From positions 62,001 to 126,000 of the forward strand of contig JAWRVZ010000179.1 of the NCBI GenBank assembly GCA_037043235.1: a stretch of DNA of 64,000 bases, given 5' to 3'. This document shows positions 48,542 through 60,420 of the stretch, one piece after another (the first letter of the stretch is position 1; each line of letters starts with the position of its first letter). The notes under the pieces are model-generated. The model was not told the DNA's origin. It was given only the letters and a program-made list of their open reading frames with translations, and did no database searches. The translations under genes and the position numbers were made by a program. Source of the stretch: Rhodeus uyekii (taxonomy: Eukaryota > Chordata > Actinopteri > Cypriniformes > Acheilognathidae).

Positions 48542-49035
48542 TTGCAGTTTAGATATATTAGGAACTCTTTGACCATGGATGCATCTAATTTATATCTAAA
48601 TGCGTTTATATTCTCGCACTTTCGCTACTGCATGACGAGTTGGTCACAAGCCTGTAAAACAACATTAAGGCCCCTGGAATCATTATACAAAAGTTCTCTT
48701 AAGGTTCTTGATAAGAAAACTTGGTTATTTCATCATTGTCATATTCTCAAAAAACGTAGTTTATTAAGTTTTAAAGTACAATTATACATTCAAATCTCTG
48801 TCTTTTGTTTAAGATAATAAATGGTACTGCAGCTCCTCCCTTAAAAAAGTTTATCCTACTGAGATCAGAACATCAATCTCGAGCCACTCGGTCGGCTGTT
48901 TGGGGTGAGTGTACAATTCCTTTGTGTAAAACAGCACTTGGTAGCTCAGCCTTTTCAAGTGTGACCATCAGACGGTGGAATAATTTGCAAACAGAATTAA
49001 CCACATGTGCGAATTTTAACATTTTTTTCACATGA
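48542..49035 (+). pseudogene. LINE reverse transcriptase ORF2, C-terminal remnant
   Basis: Two frames overlap near 48810. The first reads YLNAFIFSHFRYCMTSWSQA, CKTTLRPLESLYKSSLKVLD, WLFHHCHILKKRSLLSF. The second reads FKIINGTAAPPLKKFI, then ATRSAVWGECTIPLCKTALG and RRWNNLQTELTT before a stop. The order matches the region after the reverse transcriptase palm in fish L2/Rex-type LINEs (FSHxxYC, SLYxxxLKxLD, WNxLP-like). The polymerase active site (the YxDD motif) lies 5' of the truncation. Confidence 0.8.
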
Positions 49036-49351
49036 GGTCAAAAAATGGCTTCTTTCACAACAAATCTGTTTACATAATGTTTAGAAATGTATTAACTTGT
49101 TTTGTTTACATTGTAGGGGATTTACAGTTAAGAGCCGAGGACCAGATATGTTGAATGAAGACCAGGAGTCAGAAGTGCAGTCAATACAAGAAATTTTAGT
49201 GAAGTTTAGTTTGCAGTTTCATCAGCAGAAGCTTCAGGTCTCACAAGGAGTTCGTAGGCCGCCCCAAATACAATAACATTGTTACAGCAATTATACTCTA
49301 ACAGAGGGTGCTAACTACGTCAATGATGACGTTTAAATGATTCTGATTGGC

Positions 49352-49375
49352 TAAGAAAGAAAGAAAGAAAGAAAA
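49352..49375 (+). repeat. AAAG microsatellite
   Basis: AAGAAAGAAAGAAAGAAAGA in the middle of the LINE interval. Confidence 0.9.
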
Positions 49376-49984
49376 ACAAAACTAGTAATTTTCCACACAA
49401 GAGTCTGAAGCTTATCTTCGTTGATCACATGGTTGACGGGTTCGTGACGTGGCTTGTCGAGAACAACAAGTTTTATGGTGCCAGCTAATCACCAATACAG
49501 ACCATATTAACACACACACACACAGCTTTTCCAAGGCTGAACTTGGCTCAGGCTCCAACTCTCAGCAGAAACAGTACCCAAAATATTCTGATAACATTCT
49601 CTATCTGTTGAGAAGTGCTGACAATATTCATCCTTACTCTATGGAAAACTACAGAAAAGTAAAGAAAGGTTTTAACTAATAAAAATCCCTAACTTGATTA
49701 TAAATCATTCAAATAAGAAAGCGAAAAGAACATATGAAAAAATAAAACAAAGAAACATATGAAAATTAAGACAAAGAAAAGAATATAGGTACAAATAAGA
49801 AAAATGAAAGAATATATATACAAGCGGCAATGGATTTCCGAATAGTATCTTTCAACATCAGCCTGCCCAGGGACTGCAGGTGTTGATTAGCACACGTGCT
49901 ATAACCTGGTAAAATGCATCTCTCCTTTTCAAGGTTAATGTATATTTTACACTGTCCCTGTTTAAATAAAGAAATACAGATACA

Positions 49985-50193
49985 GATGTATTATTATTAT
50001 CATCAATGTTGATAACAGTTGTACTTAATATTTTTTGTGTGGATTGTTTTCATTTTAAATGTCTTTAGTGTCACTTTTGATCAGTTGAAATGCATGCTTA
50101 CTGAATCTAATATCCTTCCTTTCTTTCACTTATCGCTTCTTTCAATAAAATAAAAACAGTTATCAGTGACCCCAAACTTTTGATTGGTAATTA
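49985..50193 (+). repeat. TTCAAAAGTTT-family copy, right part
   Basis: It has CATCAATGTTGATAACAGTT, TTTAGTGTCACTTTTGATCA and the terminus GACCCCAAACTTTTGATTGG. It continues the left part at 48163-48465 across the LINE insertion. Confidence 0.8.
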
Positions 50194-51379
50194 TGTTGTG
50201 GAACAGTGCTGTTATACTACAATGATACAAAACTGGTATATAAACCACAATATTAAATAATGAAAATTTAAACCACAATCATATTCATATGAAGTTATGA
50301 CACACCACAAATGAAAAAAAAAAGTTAAACTTGGGTATTGTTCTGTTTTATTGAATTCGAATAATGATGGAATAACTCATGATTTACTGACTTGACAATG
50401 TGATTGATTGTACTTGATCCAACTGAAATTAAATTGATTTTCAGTTGGAAAGTTCTAAACGTCCAAAAGACAATCTGTGCACGTTATGAAGCGCTTTGAG
50501 AATGGGACTGTCCCAACAGCTTCTCATTGTTCATTAACTTGAATTACTGTTTACAAACAGGTTATTTAGAAGTAATGTCAAGTAGTTAGTGCTTGATTAG
50601 GGAAGTGAAGCGGCGACAGAAAAGTCGAGCTCACCACTTAATGAAGTGATGAAGTTAATGAAGTGAAATCATTAACTAAAATGGAAATCCTGTTTCTGTT
50701 ATACATCCATTGGCAAAGAGTTGAAACTTTAGTTGAATACAAAAGGATGAATTAGCATGAGAAGAATTCTTCCTCCTCCATTGTATTTACATCAGAAAGT
50801 TTTAATGAATTGTGCAAGATTGCACACTAACATTTTATTAGGATATAGGATTTTTAACGACCTCTGGCCACAATCAGACCTGGGTTATTAGGACAATATT
50901 TAAAGAGTGAAAAGTAATCTGCAATCAAACGAAGAGAGCATCATGTTATTTTTCTTTCCCACTAACCATTATGAGTCACTCTGTAAAAAAAACTCTGTTG
51001 ATGCTTATTTTCAGTAATGTGAAAAGGTTTAGTAAATTTGCTAAATATGTCTGTGGATAGAAGAAAAATGAACATTCCCTCCGCCCGTTTCAAACCAGCT
51101 TTCTTGGATGATTTCGAGGACTCACCTCATGCCCTTGTGGCGCACTACAAATTATCTGCTGCCATAGAAACAAATGTGAAAACCTCAGTCTGGCTCCAGG
51201 AATTCCTGTTTTAGGCTATGCAAAAGTGTGAAAATTTAAAAAACATAGGCACTGGCACAAAGCCTGGTTTAGCCTGCACGGAACCAGACTACACTTAGAG
51301 GTCATGCTTAACTTTTATGTCTTGACTGACTGTATAGCTAAGCAGTTTATGAAATGTATGCATTCTCTTCTTCCTTTTT

Positions 51380-51440
51380 TCAAGTCACCTTTATTTGTAC
51401 TGTGCTTTTTATAATAGAGATTTTTTCAAAGCAGCTTTAC
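51380..51440 (+). repeat. Dispersed teleost repeat (CACCTTTATTTGTACTG type)
   Basis: AAGTCACCTTTATTTGTACT with TCAAAGCAGCTTTACAGAG. Related to 535-592. Confidence 0.5.
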
Positions 51441-51579
51441 AGAGATAACTGGAAAATAATGCAACCATGTTTGTTTTGGCTGTACAGGAGCTCTATAAGA
51501 TTATATTGATTAAATATTAAGTGTTAGGTTTATCACAGTTAACACAAACATATCATATCTGAATGCATCATATCTGAGG

Positions 51580-51722
51580 AATCTTGAGTCACTGAAGACT
51601 GGAGTAATAATGCTGAAAATTCAGCTTTGCATTACAGGAATAAATTATATATATATAAAAAATCAAATAGAAAAGTTATATTAAACTGTAATATTACATG
51701 ATCAAATAAATGCAGCCACGGT
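51580..51722 (-). repeat. TTCAAAAGTTT-family fragment, reverse orientation
   Basis: It has CACTGAAGACTGGAGTAATA, ATGCTGAAAATTCAGCTTTG and TGATCAAATAAATGCAGCCA. Confidence 0.72.
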
Positions 51723-52463
51723 CTGCATAAGAGACATGAACAGCGATGTGATGCTCTAGCTGTGATAAAGGACATCATCAGGTGCATTGATATTGACTAT
51801 TTCCCCAAAAATGTGGGGGGAATAACAGATATTTTAAATATGGGAAAAACACTGCCAGCTCATTTTATTAATCCGTACAACAATTTGAGGACATGTTGTA
51901 CATTGTTGCATTTAACCTAGACAAAATCTTTACATTTTCCTACATCTTTGCCACCACTGTTGGCTTTTAGCTCTTGCAGTGTGTGTAGGTGTGTGGGCCA
52001 GGGGTTTGTGGGGGCTGAGTATCATGCAGCTGTCTGGACAGATAAAAGTGTGGATCGAGAAAAATCTGTTAAATGTTTTCACCCAATGTGCTAAAAAAGT
52101 ATTACAAGTCTGGGGAGAGAAAAAACACTTTAAAAGCAGCATTCTCATTGATTACCACTGACATCAACAAACAAAGGCTGAAAACTTCTAGGTAAAAGCC
52201 TTACAGAGCTATAATATAGCTCTATTTCTACTTTTTGTTCCCTTCGACAGTTAAAAAAGCTGAAACCCATGTACTGTATGGCATGTTTCCAGTCTTCACT
52301 CTTGTCTGTCAACAACTGCATCTGTCAATCTGTCAGCGAGGTCTCTGAATACAGAGAGATGTGACATAAACAACACTCAAACAGAAAAACAAGACACAAC
52401 TCCATCAATGCTAGCCACAGATGGCAGATGAGACTTCACTCTGATCTATTCACTCTATCCACA

Positions 52464-52800
52464 AAGGAAGAAGGGAAAGGATCAGGTAAAGGAAAATAAA
52501 CAAGAAATGCACATGGAAAAGAAAAGAAAAAGAAAGGAAACATAAGGAACAGGAAATGAAAAAAAGGAAAGGTCACGGACAGCAAAGAAAAGAAACTAAA
52601 GTGTCAAGACAAATGAATGGCAAAGAAAAGAAACATATAATGAAAGGAATTGAATAGCAAAGAGAAATGAAAAGAAAGGACCAGGCAAAGGAAAGGAATG
52701 AGCAAAAGAAAAGAAAGTGTAAAGGAAATAAACAGCAAAGAAAAGAAACATTGGAGGAAAGGAAAGTGGAAAGGAAAAAGAAAAGAACATAGCAAGCAGA
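52464..52800 (+). repeat. Polypurine tract, degenerate AAAGAAAAG/GGAAAGGAAA array
   Basis: About 340 bases that are largely A and G, with recurring AGCAAAGAAAAGAAA and AAAGGAAAGGAA units at irregular spacing. Three overlapping minus-strand open frames (52573-52931) translate it into F/L/S-rich sequence that mimics membrane segments. These are low-complexity artefacts. Confidence 0.88.
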
Positions 52801-53639
52801 ATACAATTATCAATTTGTGTCCCGCACCCAGTAGTTTCAGGTGTGTAATATATATCCAGAGCTGACCATATAAACGTGGCACGTTTTTTCATAGTCAAGC
52901 CCCATCTAGAAAACCCCAAGGGCATAAACAAAGAGAAAAATACAGTCTATTCCTCTCGTTATCTGTTATCTCACGACAGCTTGCAGATAGGCTCTTTAAT
53001 AGGATTCGACAGAAGGTTGTAGCCTGCTTTCAGGAAATCCTCCCCCTGCTTATACCTGAGCGTGCCTTCGCTATATGTGTCAGACGGACTGACTGTACAA
53101 TCTGCGGCACAAACAACATGTACTTGCTACCTGATCATACATGATAACAGTAGGGAAGATTCATTTGATCAGATTGTTTAAGGTACGAGATTCAAATTTA
53201 GCTAATTGTACAGTTTCTATTTCGGTCACGTTGTAAGTACTCTGCTTTGCTTCTACAGGTCAAGAGCATATCGTTCAGACATAAGTAGGATAATTAAAAA
53301 GGTTCACCCAATTAGCCAAAAGCATCAATCTTTATCTTGTATTTATAAAATTAGGATTGCTCCATGACAAGAAAAATATTCTGAGGAGAAAATGAAATAA
53401 ACCAGAATCTTTTCCATATCCTTGATGGACTGTGGGACATCATTAATGAACCTGTGATCAGATGCGATTTGATTGGACTGTCGGGGGGCTGCTCAGTTGG
53501 AGTTGCACTTTTCTGTATTAATTAACATCCAAGTCGACAAAAAACCGATCAGATAATGCTACACTGCTCTTCTGATCTTCATCATGCATATTTACCAATA
53601 GCAGTGCGTGTGTCAGTGTGTTAAAGTCAGTGAATATAC

Positions 53640-53888
53640 TGATAATTAATACTTTTATTCACCAATGACACATTCAATTTATTAAAAGTGATAATAAAAG
53701 ACCTTTATAATGTTAAAAAAGAGTATTACTTCAAATGACATGGTTTTGACTGAAAGAAATGTCTGGTTCCAGAAAAATATTAACCAACCCAACGGTTTTC
53801 AACATTAGTAATAATAAGAAATGATTCTTGATCACCAAATCAACATCATGTTCTTACTGACCCCAAACTTTTGAACTCTAGTCTATAT
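53640..53888 (-). repeat. TTCAAAAGTTT-family remnant, mixed
   Basis: It contains ACTTTTATTCACCAATGACA, TTTTCAACATTAGTAATAAT and the terminus TGACCCCAAACTTTTGAACT. Parts are strongly diverged, and the direction is not fully clear. Confidence 0.5.
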
Positions 53889-53981
53889 ACTATATTACTA
53901 GTGCTGCTGGGATGCTTTTAGTGGTTAAGCCGTTGCTTTCTAACATGTTTAGGATTTTTCTTCACTTTTGACACTGCATAC

Positions 53982-54851
53982 CAGTGGTTCACAAATAGTG
54001 CTTTTTTTTGCCAGGGAGTAGGTTTTCTTGCACTGAAAAAGAGCAGCAGATATGAAGTTCAGATAACAATCCCTTCACCCTTTGACATGCACAATCACAC
54101 CATGTGTCACGTGATCAACCGCTAAATTCACACGTTTTCACGCGATATCTGGCACTGATTCCGAAAAAAACATGCTCAGAGCTTGTCATTTATCACAACA
54201 ATTCAATGTTTTCAACCACATAAGGTTTCAAACATTTAAATACTCATAAGTACTGGCAAAACAATACATTTATACTTTGAAAAATACACACGAATGTCTA
54301 TAAAATCGGAAATAGCAATCCATTAAATTATAAACTGAGAAGGTGTTTTATTCATATCAGATACACATTGTATTGGTAACTATAAACTTCAACTAAAAAC
54401 TTCACTCTATTCTTCTCCCACTTCACTGGCCACTTACTATCACGTATTTCAGAAGAAGTGACTGAATTGACGTGTAAATCAGACAGATCAGATTCTCTGA
54501 ACTCCTGCGCAAACTAACACAGCAGCGCCCGGCGCGCTTCACAGATCAACGAACATGATCATTATAATTTTTTTGCGACAAAGCACAATCACTTCCGCTG
54601 AGAATCTGAATATCAGCTAATTGACAACAGAGCCAACAAGTTGGTTACTATTTTGAATAAAAAAGAAAAAACTAAATAAATGTGATACATCTATCTCATA
54701 CAGGCTTTTTGTGACTGTGGTACGTCACGTGACAAGCATGACGCGTCGCCATGGAAACAATAAGGCGAAAGTTAAAATGGGGGGAGGGGGGGCGCGCAAA
54801 AGGTTTACCTCTTCCTACGGGGGCGTGACAGAAAATAATTGAGAAGCACTG
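53982..54851 (+). mobile_element. Non-autonomous hAT-type composite element, second copy (870 bp)
   Basis: The ends CAGTGGTTCACAAAT and AATTGAGAAGCACTG correspond to those of 2782-3638. The flanks CTGCATAC (53974-53981) and CCGTATAC (54852-54859) agree in 6 of 8 bases. The interior TCAATGTTTTCAACCACATA ... CGCCATGGAAACAATAAGGC is the piggyBac-like sequence of 44440-45405. Confidence 0.85.
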
Positions 54852-54899
54852 CCGTATACCAAGGTTACCACTTGATTTCCTGGTTGCGAAACATTGTCA

Positions 54900-55393
54900 T
54901 ATATTTCTTTCTTTGTCATGTTTCGTAGGAGAAGCATCAAAACAAAACCAAAAACATGATGTTCCAGTGTCCTCATAGTGCTTGAGGGTGTCCTCCCTGA
55001 TCTTTGTGGATACCTTGTTCATGTAGGAGAGTGATATCTCAGGAGTTATAGCACTATTAGTTTCAGATGTGTCACTAGCAGTGCTTTTGCCAGAGGGGAG
55101 AAATGCGGTGACGATTCTCAGAGTGATTACAATTGAGAGGAACCAAGGAGGAACCTGCACCAGGAACTTGTAGACCCTAGCTACAGCCCTGGCCACTAGA
55201 ACTCTGGGATTGCCATAAGTGAAGTGAATCTCCCATTTTAAGAAGTCATCACACTGATTTGGAAATCAAATCCATCAGCACAGAACAGAGTCTTCACCTT
55301 GTGTATCCGCCAGTGCTTTCTGTCCAACTAAAGCTAGGCTTTCTAAAATCGAATGGATAGCGAAGAGATTTTCTGCAAGTTCATTTTGTCGTC
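54900..55393 (-). pseudogene. Unidentified decayed coding sequence
   Basis: One minus-strand frame gives protein-like sequence across about 490 bases. It runs RQNELAENLFAIHSILESLA, LVGQKALADTQGEDSVLC, two stops, then CDDFLKWEIHFTYGNPRVLV, ARAVARVYKFLVQVPPWFLS, IVITLRIVTAFLPSGKS and SLSYMNKVSTKIREDTLKHY before a stop at about 54897. The downstream open part is 99 codons. I do not recognise the family. The stretch around VPPWFLSIVITLRIVTAFLP is hydrophobic enough for one membrane segment. In-frame stops near 55270-55280 and the lack of clear splice sites suggest a dead retrocopy or old exon. It lies immediately right of the hAT copy. Confidence 0.4.
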
Positions 55394-55785
55394 AACTAAT
55401 CCTTTAAAAGCTCAATAAACCTAAACTTCTCTAAACCAAAAGAAGAAAAAAAATCCCACAACTCCAGTTCTGTTATGTAATTCAACGAGTCTCTGGTGTA
55501 ACTCATTTAGATCACTTTCAATCTGATTGACCAAAGCGTAGAAAACAATTAACCTTTAGTGCAACTTCCCAGTAATGGCTAGTCTTAATTGCAGAGGTAA
55601 AATGTCATGACTCAACCAGGAAAAAAAATTATAAATTATGCTTGAACTGCTAATCCTCCTGAAAAAAATTCTTTTAAAAAAGCAGTTGCATGTGACATTC
55701 CGGACTGAAACATAATCCCTTATGTAACTGTGAGACAGTCGTTTGACAAGCAAGCAGTCCCTCTATAATCTCTCTGCGCATCTCA

Positions 55786-55870
55786 AATAGGGCTGCAACA
55801 AACAAATATTTTGGTAATTGATCAATCTAACGATTATAATAGACAAATAATCAACTACTCATTAATTGTT
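55786..55870 (+). repeat. Fragment of GGGCTGCAAC-type dispersed repeat
   Basis: AGGGCTGCAACAAACAAAT with TTGATCAATCTAACGATTA and AGACAAATAATCAACTA resembles the widespread fish repeat starting GGGCTGCAACGATTAATCGA. No opposite end was identified. Confidence 0.5.
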
Positions 55871-57025
55871 TTACTGATTACTCAGTAGGCTTTGATCAAT
55901 TATTCCACTTTTGCAATTAGTTAAAATATTGAGTTATACCCATTTTAAATAATAAATGAAACAAGGAAATCACTTCAGCTTTTGAAAATGTATTTTTTTA
56001 TGAGTTTCAAGCAAACTTAATCTACTTTTTTCTAGGTTTTCTTTCCTACTCAGAAGTCATCAATAGATCAACTGTTACAATGATTGGTAAAAATATGAAT
56101 TCGTTCTTTTTTTAAATAACTTTGGTTATTGAATGGCTTTTCTGAGATAGATGTAATGTTTTGTGACTGGTCATTTTGTTTTTATTGATGTCTTTCTGTG
56201 GTTCATTCATGTTTATTTTGTGTTGTAATAGTAGAAAAGAAGAGATAAGAGGTAAACATGCTGCTTCATCTGATGCGTTACAGCGATCTGTCATGTCACA
56301 TTAAAGAGCACCAAAACCATATGTATTGTTTGAATTCCGTATTATAATAAGACCTGCTCTGTCTTATTGTCTTTCTTTGCTCTGCGATGTATCTTTCACT
56401 GTGTGAGAAAATGGATGTGTAGTGTGAGAACAGTGTCAATTGCATGAGTTTGAATGAGTGAGAGTTGGTAGCCCTGCATATGACAGGATTTATTTACTAT
56501 TTTGTAGTTATGATAAACTTTCACACATTTTACGGGTTCGGCTTCATTTGCACGCTGAAGCGCTGTGTCTTCTTCTAAGGATTGGATCCAGGAAGTCTGC
56601 ATTACAGTATTGCGCTAAAGCACACCACTGGTTAATCCACATTAGTGCAGGCCCTTCAAAGAGGTCACATAAGATCAAAAGACTATTCAACAAGAACAAT
56701 ATTTTGTTGTTGATAATGTCGACTAATTATTTCAGACCTAATCTCAAGGGATCTCTGTTTCAGATTCTAATATAGTAATAGAGTAGGGTTATGCATGACT
56801 GAGAAGGTCATATTGGATATGGTCAATTTACCTTTTTTTGGTAAAAACACACTGACAAGTGAAAAGTTGAACTTGAACTTAAAACACAAATTAATGAAAC
56901 CTGAGAGATGAGAACATCAAATATGGTCAACAGAAGCACTTTTTTTGCACGCAAGGTTAAACCTAATTCGTTCTTGCCGAAGCTCAGAACAAAACTCATT
57001 GGTTCTCACACATCAAGCAAGTATA

Positions 57026-57518
57026 CCGTATTTTCCCGAATATAACCCGCAGATGCAGATAATCCGCACCCTCATATAGCCCGTGGGTTTTGGGGTTTTG
57101 TGTAAAACAATCGCCGGCATAACCTGCACCCTTATATAACCCGCACGCATAGATTTATGAACTTTTTTGTGCAAGTTCACATTTCGAATTTCGAATGTTG
57201 CTCGCATGACGTCTATTATCCATAACTGTTCAGGCTCGGTACACAGTGCTTGTGCGCGAAATCCAAACAATAAGAAAACAAACACAAGCTGTCAGAGTGA
57301 TAGTACAAGCGCCAGAGACAACAACCCTCGCAAGAAAGAAAAAAAGAAAGAAAATACCGCAAAAAAACCTTACGACCTTAGGGATGTAACAAATATATTG
57401 AAAAATTATTACGTGTAAAGAATTTGTGATATAGCCCGCACCCGTATATAACCCGCAACCCCCCTGCAGGGTTTGTGAAATCTGGTATAACCCGCGGGTT
57501 ATATGCGGAAAAATTCGG
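57026..57518. mobile_element. MITE, CCGTATTTTCCCG-ended (mariner/Tigger-like, 493 bp)
   Basis: The left end CCGTATTTTCCCGAATATAA and right end TTATATGCGGAAAAATTCGG are imperfect inverted repeats with TA on both sides (57024-57025, 57519-57520). ATATAACCCGCA motifs repeat near both ends. Three overlapping open frames within it have no homology I recognise. Confidence 0.8.
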
Positions 57519-59371
57519 TAGTTGAGCTTCCGTGTTTGCCGTAATTGATGTGCTTTATGTATGTTGACCATTGTTTATTAAAGCCTAAATTAAATCTGCT
57601 TATCACATAAAGGAATCATACGTCTTCAGAAAACTTGTATTAAATGAATTTAAAGATAATTTTATGAACTTTTTGATTCCATTTTGCGGCTTACGCAGTG
57701 AGCAAAAAACAAAAACAAAAAACTGACAGATAAGATTAGTGCGTATAAATTCATAGTTTTGGGAAAAACCGTAATGAAAAGTTCCTAGATGACCTACTAC
57801 TTCCTCTCAGATTCATTCATTTGATGGATACTACTATCCTGTGAGGCCCTGGTAGAAAATCTGTGAATGCCAGTGTAGCGCCATTGAAGCGATTTGTGAA
57901 TGGCATTGAAGCAACAAAATAACAACATTTCACTCATACTACATTCTTACTATACAGAAAGTACTTTGCGAGAGTGAATTTAAATTCTACTTATGCAACT
58001 TTGGATGTACTGGGGGGGCTTTCTCCCCAAAGGAGAAACAGAAATCTCTCAGGTATCATTAAAAATATATTCATTTGTGTTTCAGAGATTAATGAAAGTC
58101 TTGAGTTTGGAACTATATGAGGTTGAGTAATTGAGGAGTTTGTCTGAGCAACCTAACATGACCCAACCAATAGTGAGAGTGAGAGCAATCTGTTTGTTCA
58201 CCAATTTGTATTAAAAATAAATGATTTCAAAAGGCTGTCAATGTGAACGCCCCATTAGACTGAAGAGTAGTCTTGTAGTACACCGTCAGGAATGCACAGA
58301 AACCACCAGAGGTACAAAGCCCCAAGGACCTGCTTCGCTGTTACAGGGCGAACAGGTACTTATGGGTAAATTGAGGATTGCATCAGTCAAAGAGGCTTGT
58401 TTTTCCCAAAGCATCGATGTTTAGTTAATTCAAGTCAACAGGTCAGCGAGGTATTCAACATGAATGACAAACAGGTTGTATTTCCTTAGGGGCTTCGAAG
58501 CCTGCTGGGAATTCATAATTTTATTTTGAATTCTCCCTAGATGCTATTTACTGATGAAGCAATCTGTTGCATATTTGCAACTGACAAAAGTGCTCCGATA
58601 AAATTCCAGCCCAATTTTGTGTAGATCCAGGTCTTAATTAAGCTCGGAAACAGAAGACTGCTCTGTTTGCAATCTGTCCTATAGTACTCAACTCGGTTTT
58701 TCGGCAGAGCTGAATGATGCCATCGCCAAATGTTTGTGGAAGTTCCTTCTAATCCATCTGTTGCATTAGCAAAGCCTCAAGTTTGGTCCCTCAGAGATTT
58801 TCTTCCTCTAAATTACTCGACTAAAATCCCAGTGAGACAGTCAAACCATTAAATGCTCTGGCAAATTAGTATAATTGGCTTATTTGTATTTCATGAGTCA
58901 CATAACAAACATGTCAGGTTAGGATTTAATTTGTCTCTCTGTTGTGCAACTAATATGTGCATTGTGATTCAGACAACAGATGAGAATGAGAGAACAGGAA
59001 GAGGGTTATGATTTAGAGCAGCACACTGATGAATCACGGCACAAAAGCTCCATGCTAATCTATCATCATAAAACACGGGCGCACCAGACTGCGATCCTCT
59101 GCTTTAACAATCGCATCCACAGACACAGCATCTACATGCATTACATTCCCTCATGAAAGGGGAAGGATTGGTTTTATCGGCCGGTACATTTCGCCAACCT
59201 GTGACACAGATTGTTGCGTATGAGTGATTGATATTGATCACTGCGGTCGACAGCATAGCAAGCAATTATACAACAACAGAGATGCACTTCAGATCATCTT
59301 TGGACGGTTAACGTTCTACAGACTGCTCCCTATTACACATTAATCTTCTTTTGATGCCCTAATTTGTCTTG

Positions 59372-59608
59372 TTTAAAGGCATAGTTCAGCAAAAAAATGT
59401 TGATTCCAAATGAAATGAATTTATTTATCTGTGGAACACAAAAAATATTTCAAATGTATTCTTTCTTTTTTGCCATGAAAGGAAAATCAATGGGAACCAA
59501 TGCTGTTTTGGACCCCACTGACTTTCAATTTAAAATATCTCCTTTTGTGAACCACATATGAAAGAACATGTGGTTGTATTTTCATTTTGGGGAAATCTAT
59601 TTCTTTAA
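59372..59608. mobile_element. TTAA-ended MITE (GGGATAGTTCACCC family)
   Basis: The left end TTAAAGGCATAGTTCAGC and right end AAATCTATTTCTTTAA are diverged family ends with TTAA at both boundaries. The interior has GTGGAACACAAAAAATATTT and AATGGGAACCAATGCTGTTT, diagnostic of the family. Confidence 0.78.
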
Positions 59609-60420
59609 GCCTTGTGTTTATAGCTCTTGTTCAAACACCTAGTGATCTCCCTACATAAGGTGCACCACAACAGAAATGCTTCTCAACAAATTTGATGTTT
59701 AGACATTTTCCTGAACAAAATACTGATTTAGGAAATGATTGTGATTGTTCAGCTCACTCTTGGTCTTGCATGCAGGTCAAAGGTTAACATCTGTCAACAA
59801 CAGAGCAGTGCATGCTATGCCAGAGCTGTCCGGGATTACATCCAGACTCCATCGTTGCAGCTCTAAAGCCACTTGTGTTTCCATCAGCACACATGCTCGG
59901 GTGCACACATTGAGCTTGACACTGTATGGATTAACCCCATCTAAGACAAAGCACGATAATGATAAAATAACAACATGAGAGCGCAGGGCTCTATCTAATC
60001 TAGTCTACAGGCTGCCATGATTGAAAACCAGACTCCAAACGGAGAGGCAGGCAGAGGTCCATAATAGGATTTACATCTGGGACAGGCAAGAGCTCTACAG
60101 ATATAGATATAAAACAGGAACTGTTGACTTCCCACCTGATACCCACAAGAATCGCTTTAAAGATGTGTCGATCTAAGGAACGAACACAAAAACCAGACGG
60201 CACAGTGTGCGGATCACAAAGAGGCTCCATGTAACCCATACTCACTTCCTAAATATTGTCAAGGAATCAATTATGCTAAACAAACCACTGCCATTTCCCA
60301 GCATTCAATCAGAGCTGCCAAAGTGGAGCTCTGTTCATCCAGGTGGACAAAAACAAACAGAGAGAGGAATCTGAGGCAACAGTTGTCATCCTACAGTGGA
60401 ACAAAGAAAAAACTACTCAC

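Larger units (their letters stand above)
48542..49980 (+). mobile_element. LINE 3' end (L2/CR1/Rex1-like), truncated and interrupted
   Basis: This retrotransposon lacks its 5' end and begins inside the ORF2 C-terminus (see pseudogene entry). The 3' UTR hallmark GCCTGCCCAGGGACTGCAGG lies near 49861 and the tail ACTGTCCCTGTTTAAATAAA near 49951. Roughly 49130-49850 between coding and tail is unlike the 3' UTR and may be a further insertion. Confidence 0.8.
18073..60420 (-). other. doc2b: doc2b intron 1 (42,348 bp), repeat-rich
   Basis: This is the interval between the two in-phase doc2b exons, with GT at its exon 1 side and AG at its exon 2 side. Its recognisable content is transposon debris and microsatellites, annotated separately. 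Stretches where I see nothing beyond AT-rich unique sequence are about 18725-19285, 19885-20388, 25250-27800 (27413-27703 is an open frame without recognisable homology), 28555-30185, 31740-32400, 32455-33245, 34670-35730, 36260-36750, 37195-38685, 39345-39670, 39735-40895, 41905-43120, 45410-47215, 47265-48160, 50195-51378, 51725-52460, 52805-53635, 55875-57020 and 57525-59370. No second gene with intact exons was found inside the intron on either strand. Confidence 0.88.

Noticed and set aside
52573..52931. Minus-strand multi-membrane protein (F/L/S-rich open frames)
   Set aside because: The frames are translations of a polypurine low-complexity tract, and three frames give similar composition.
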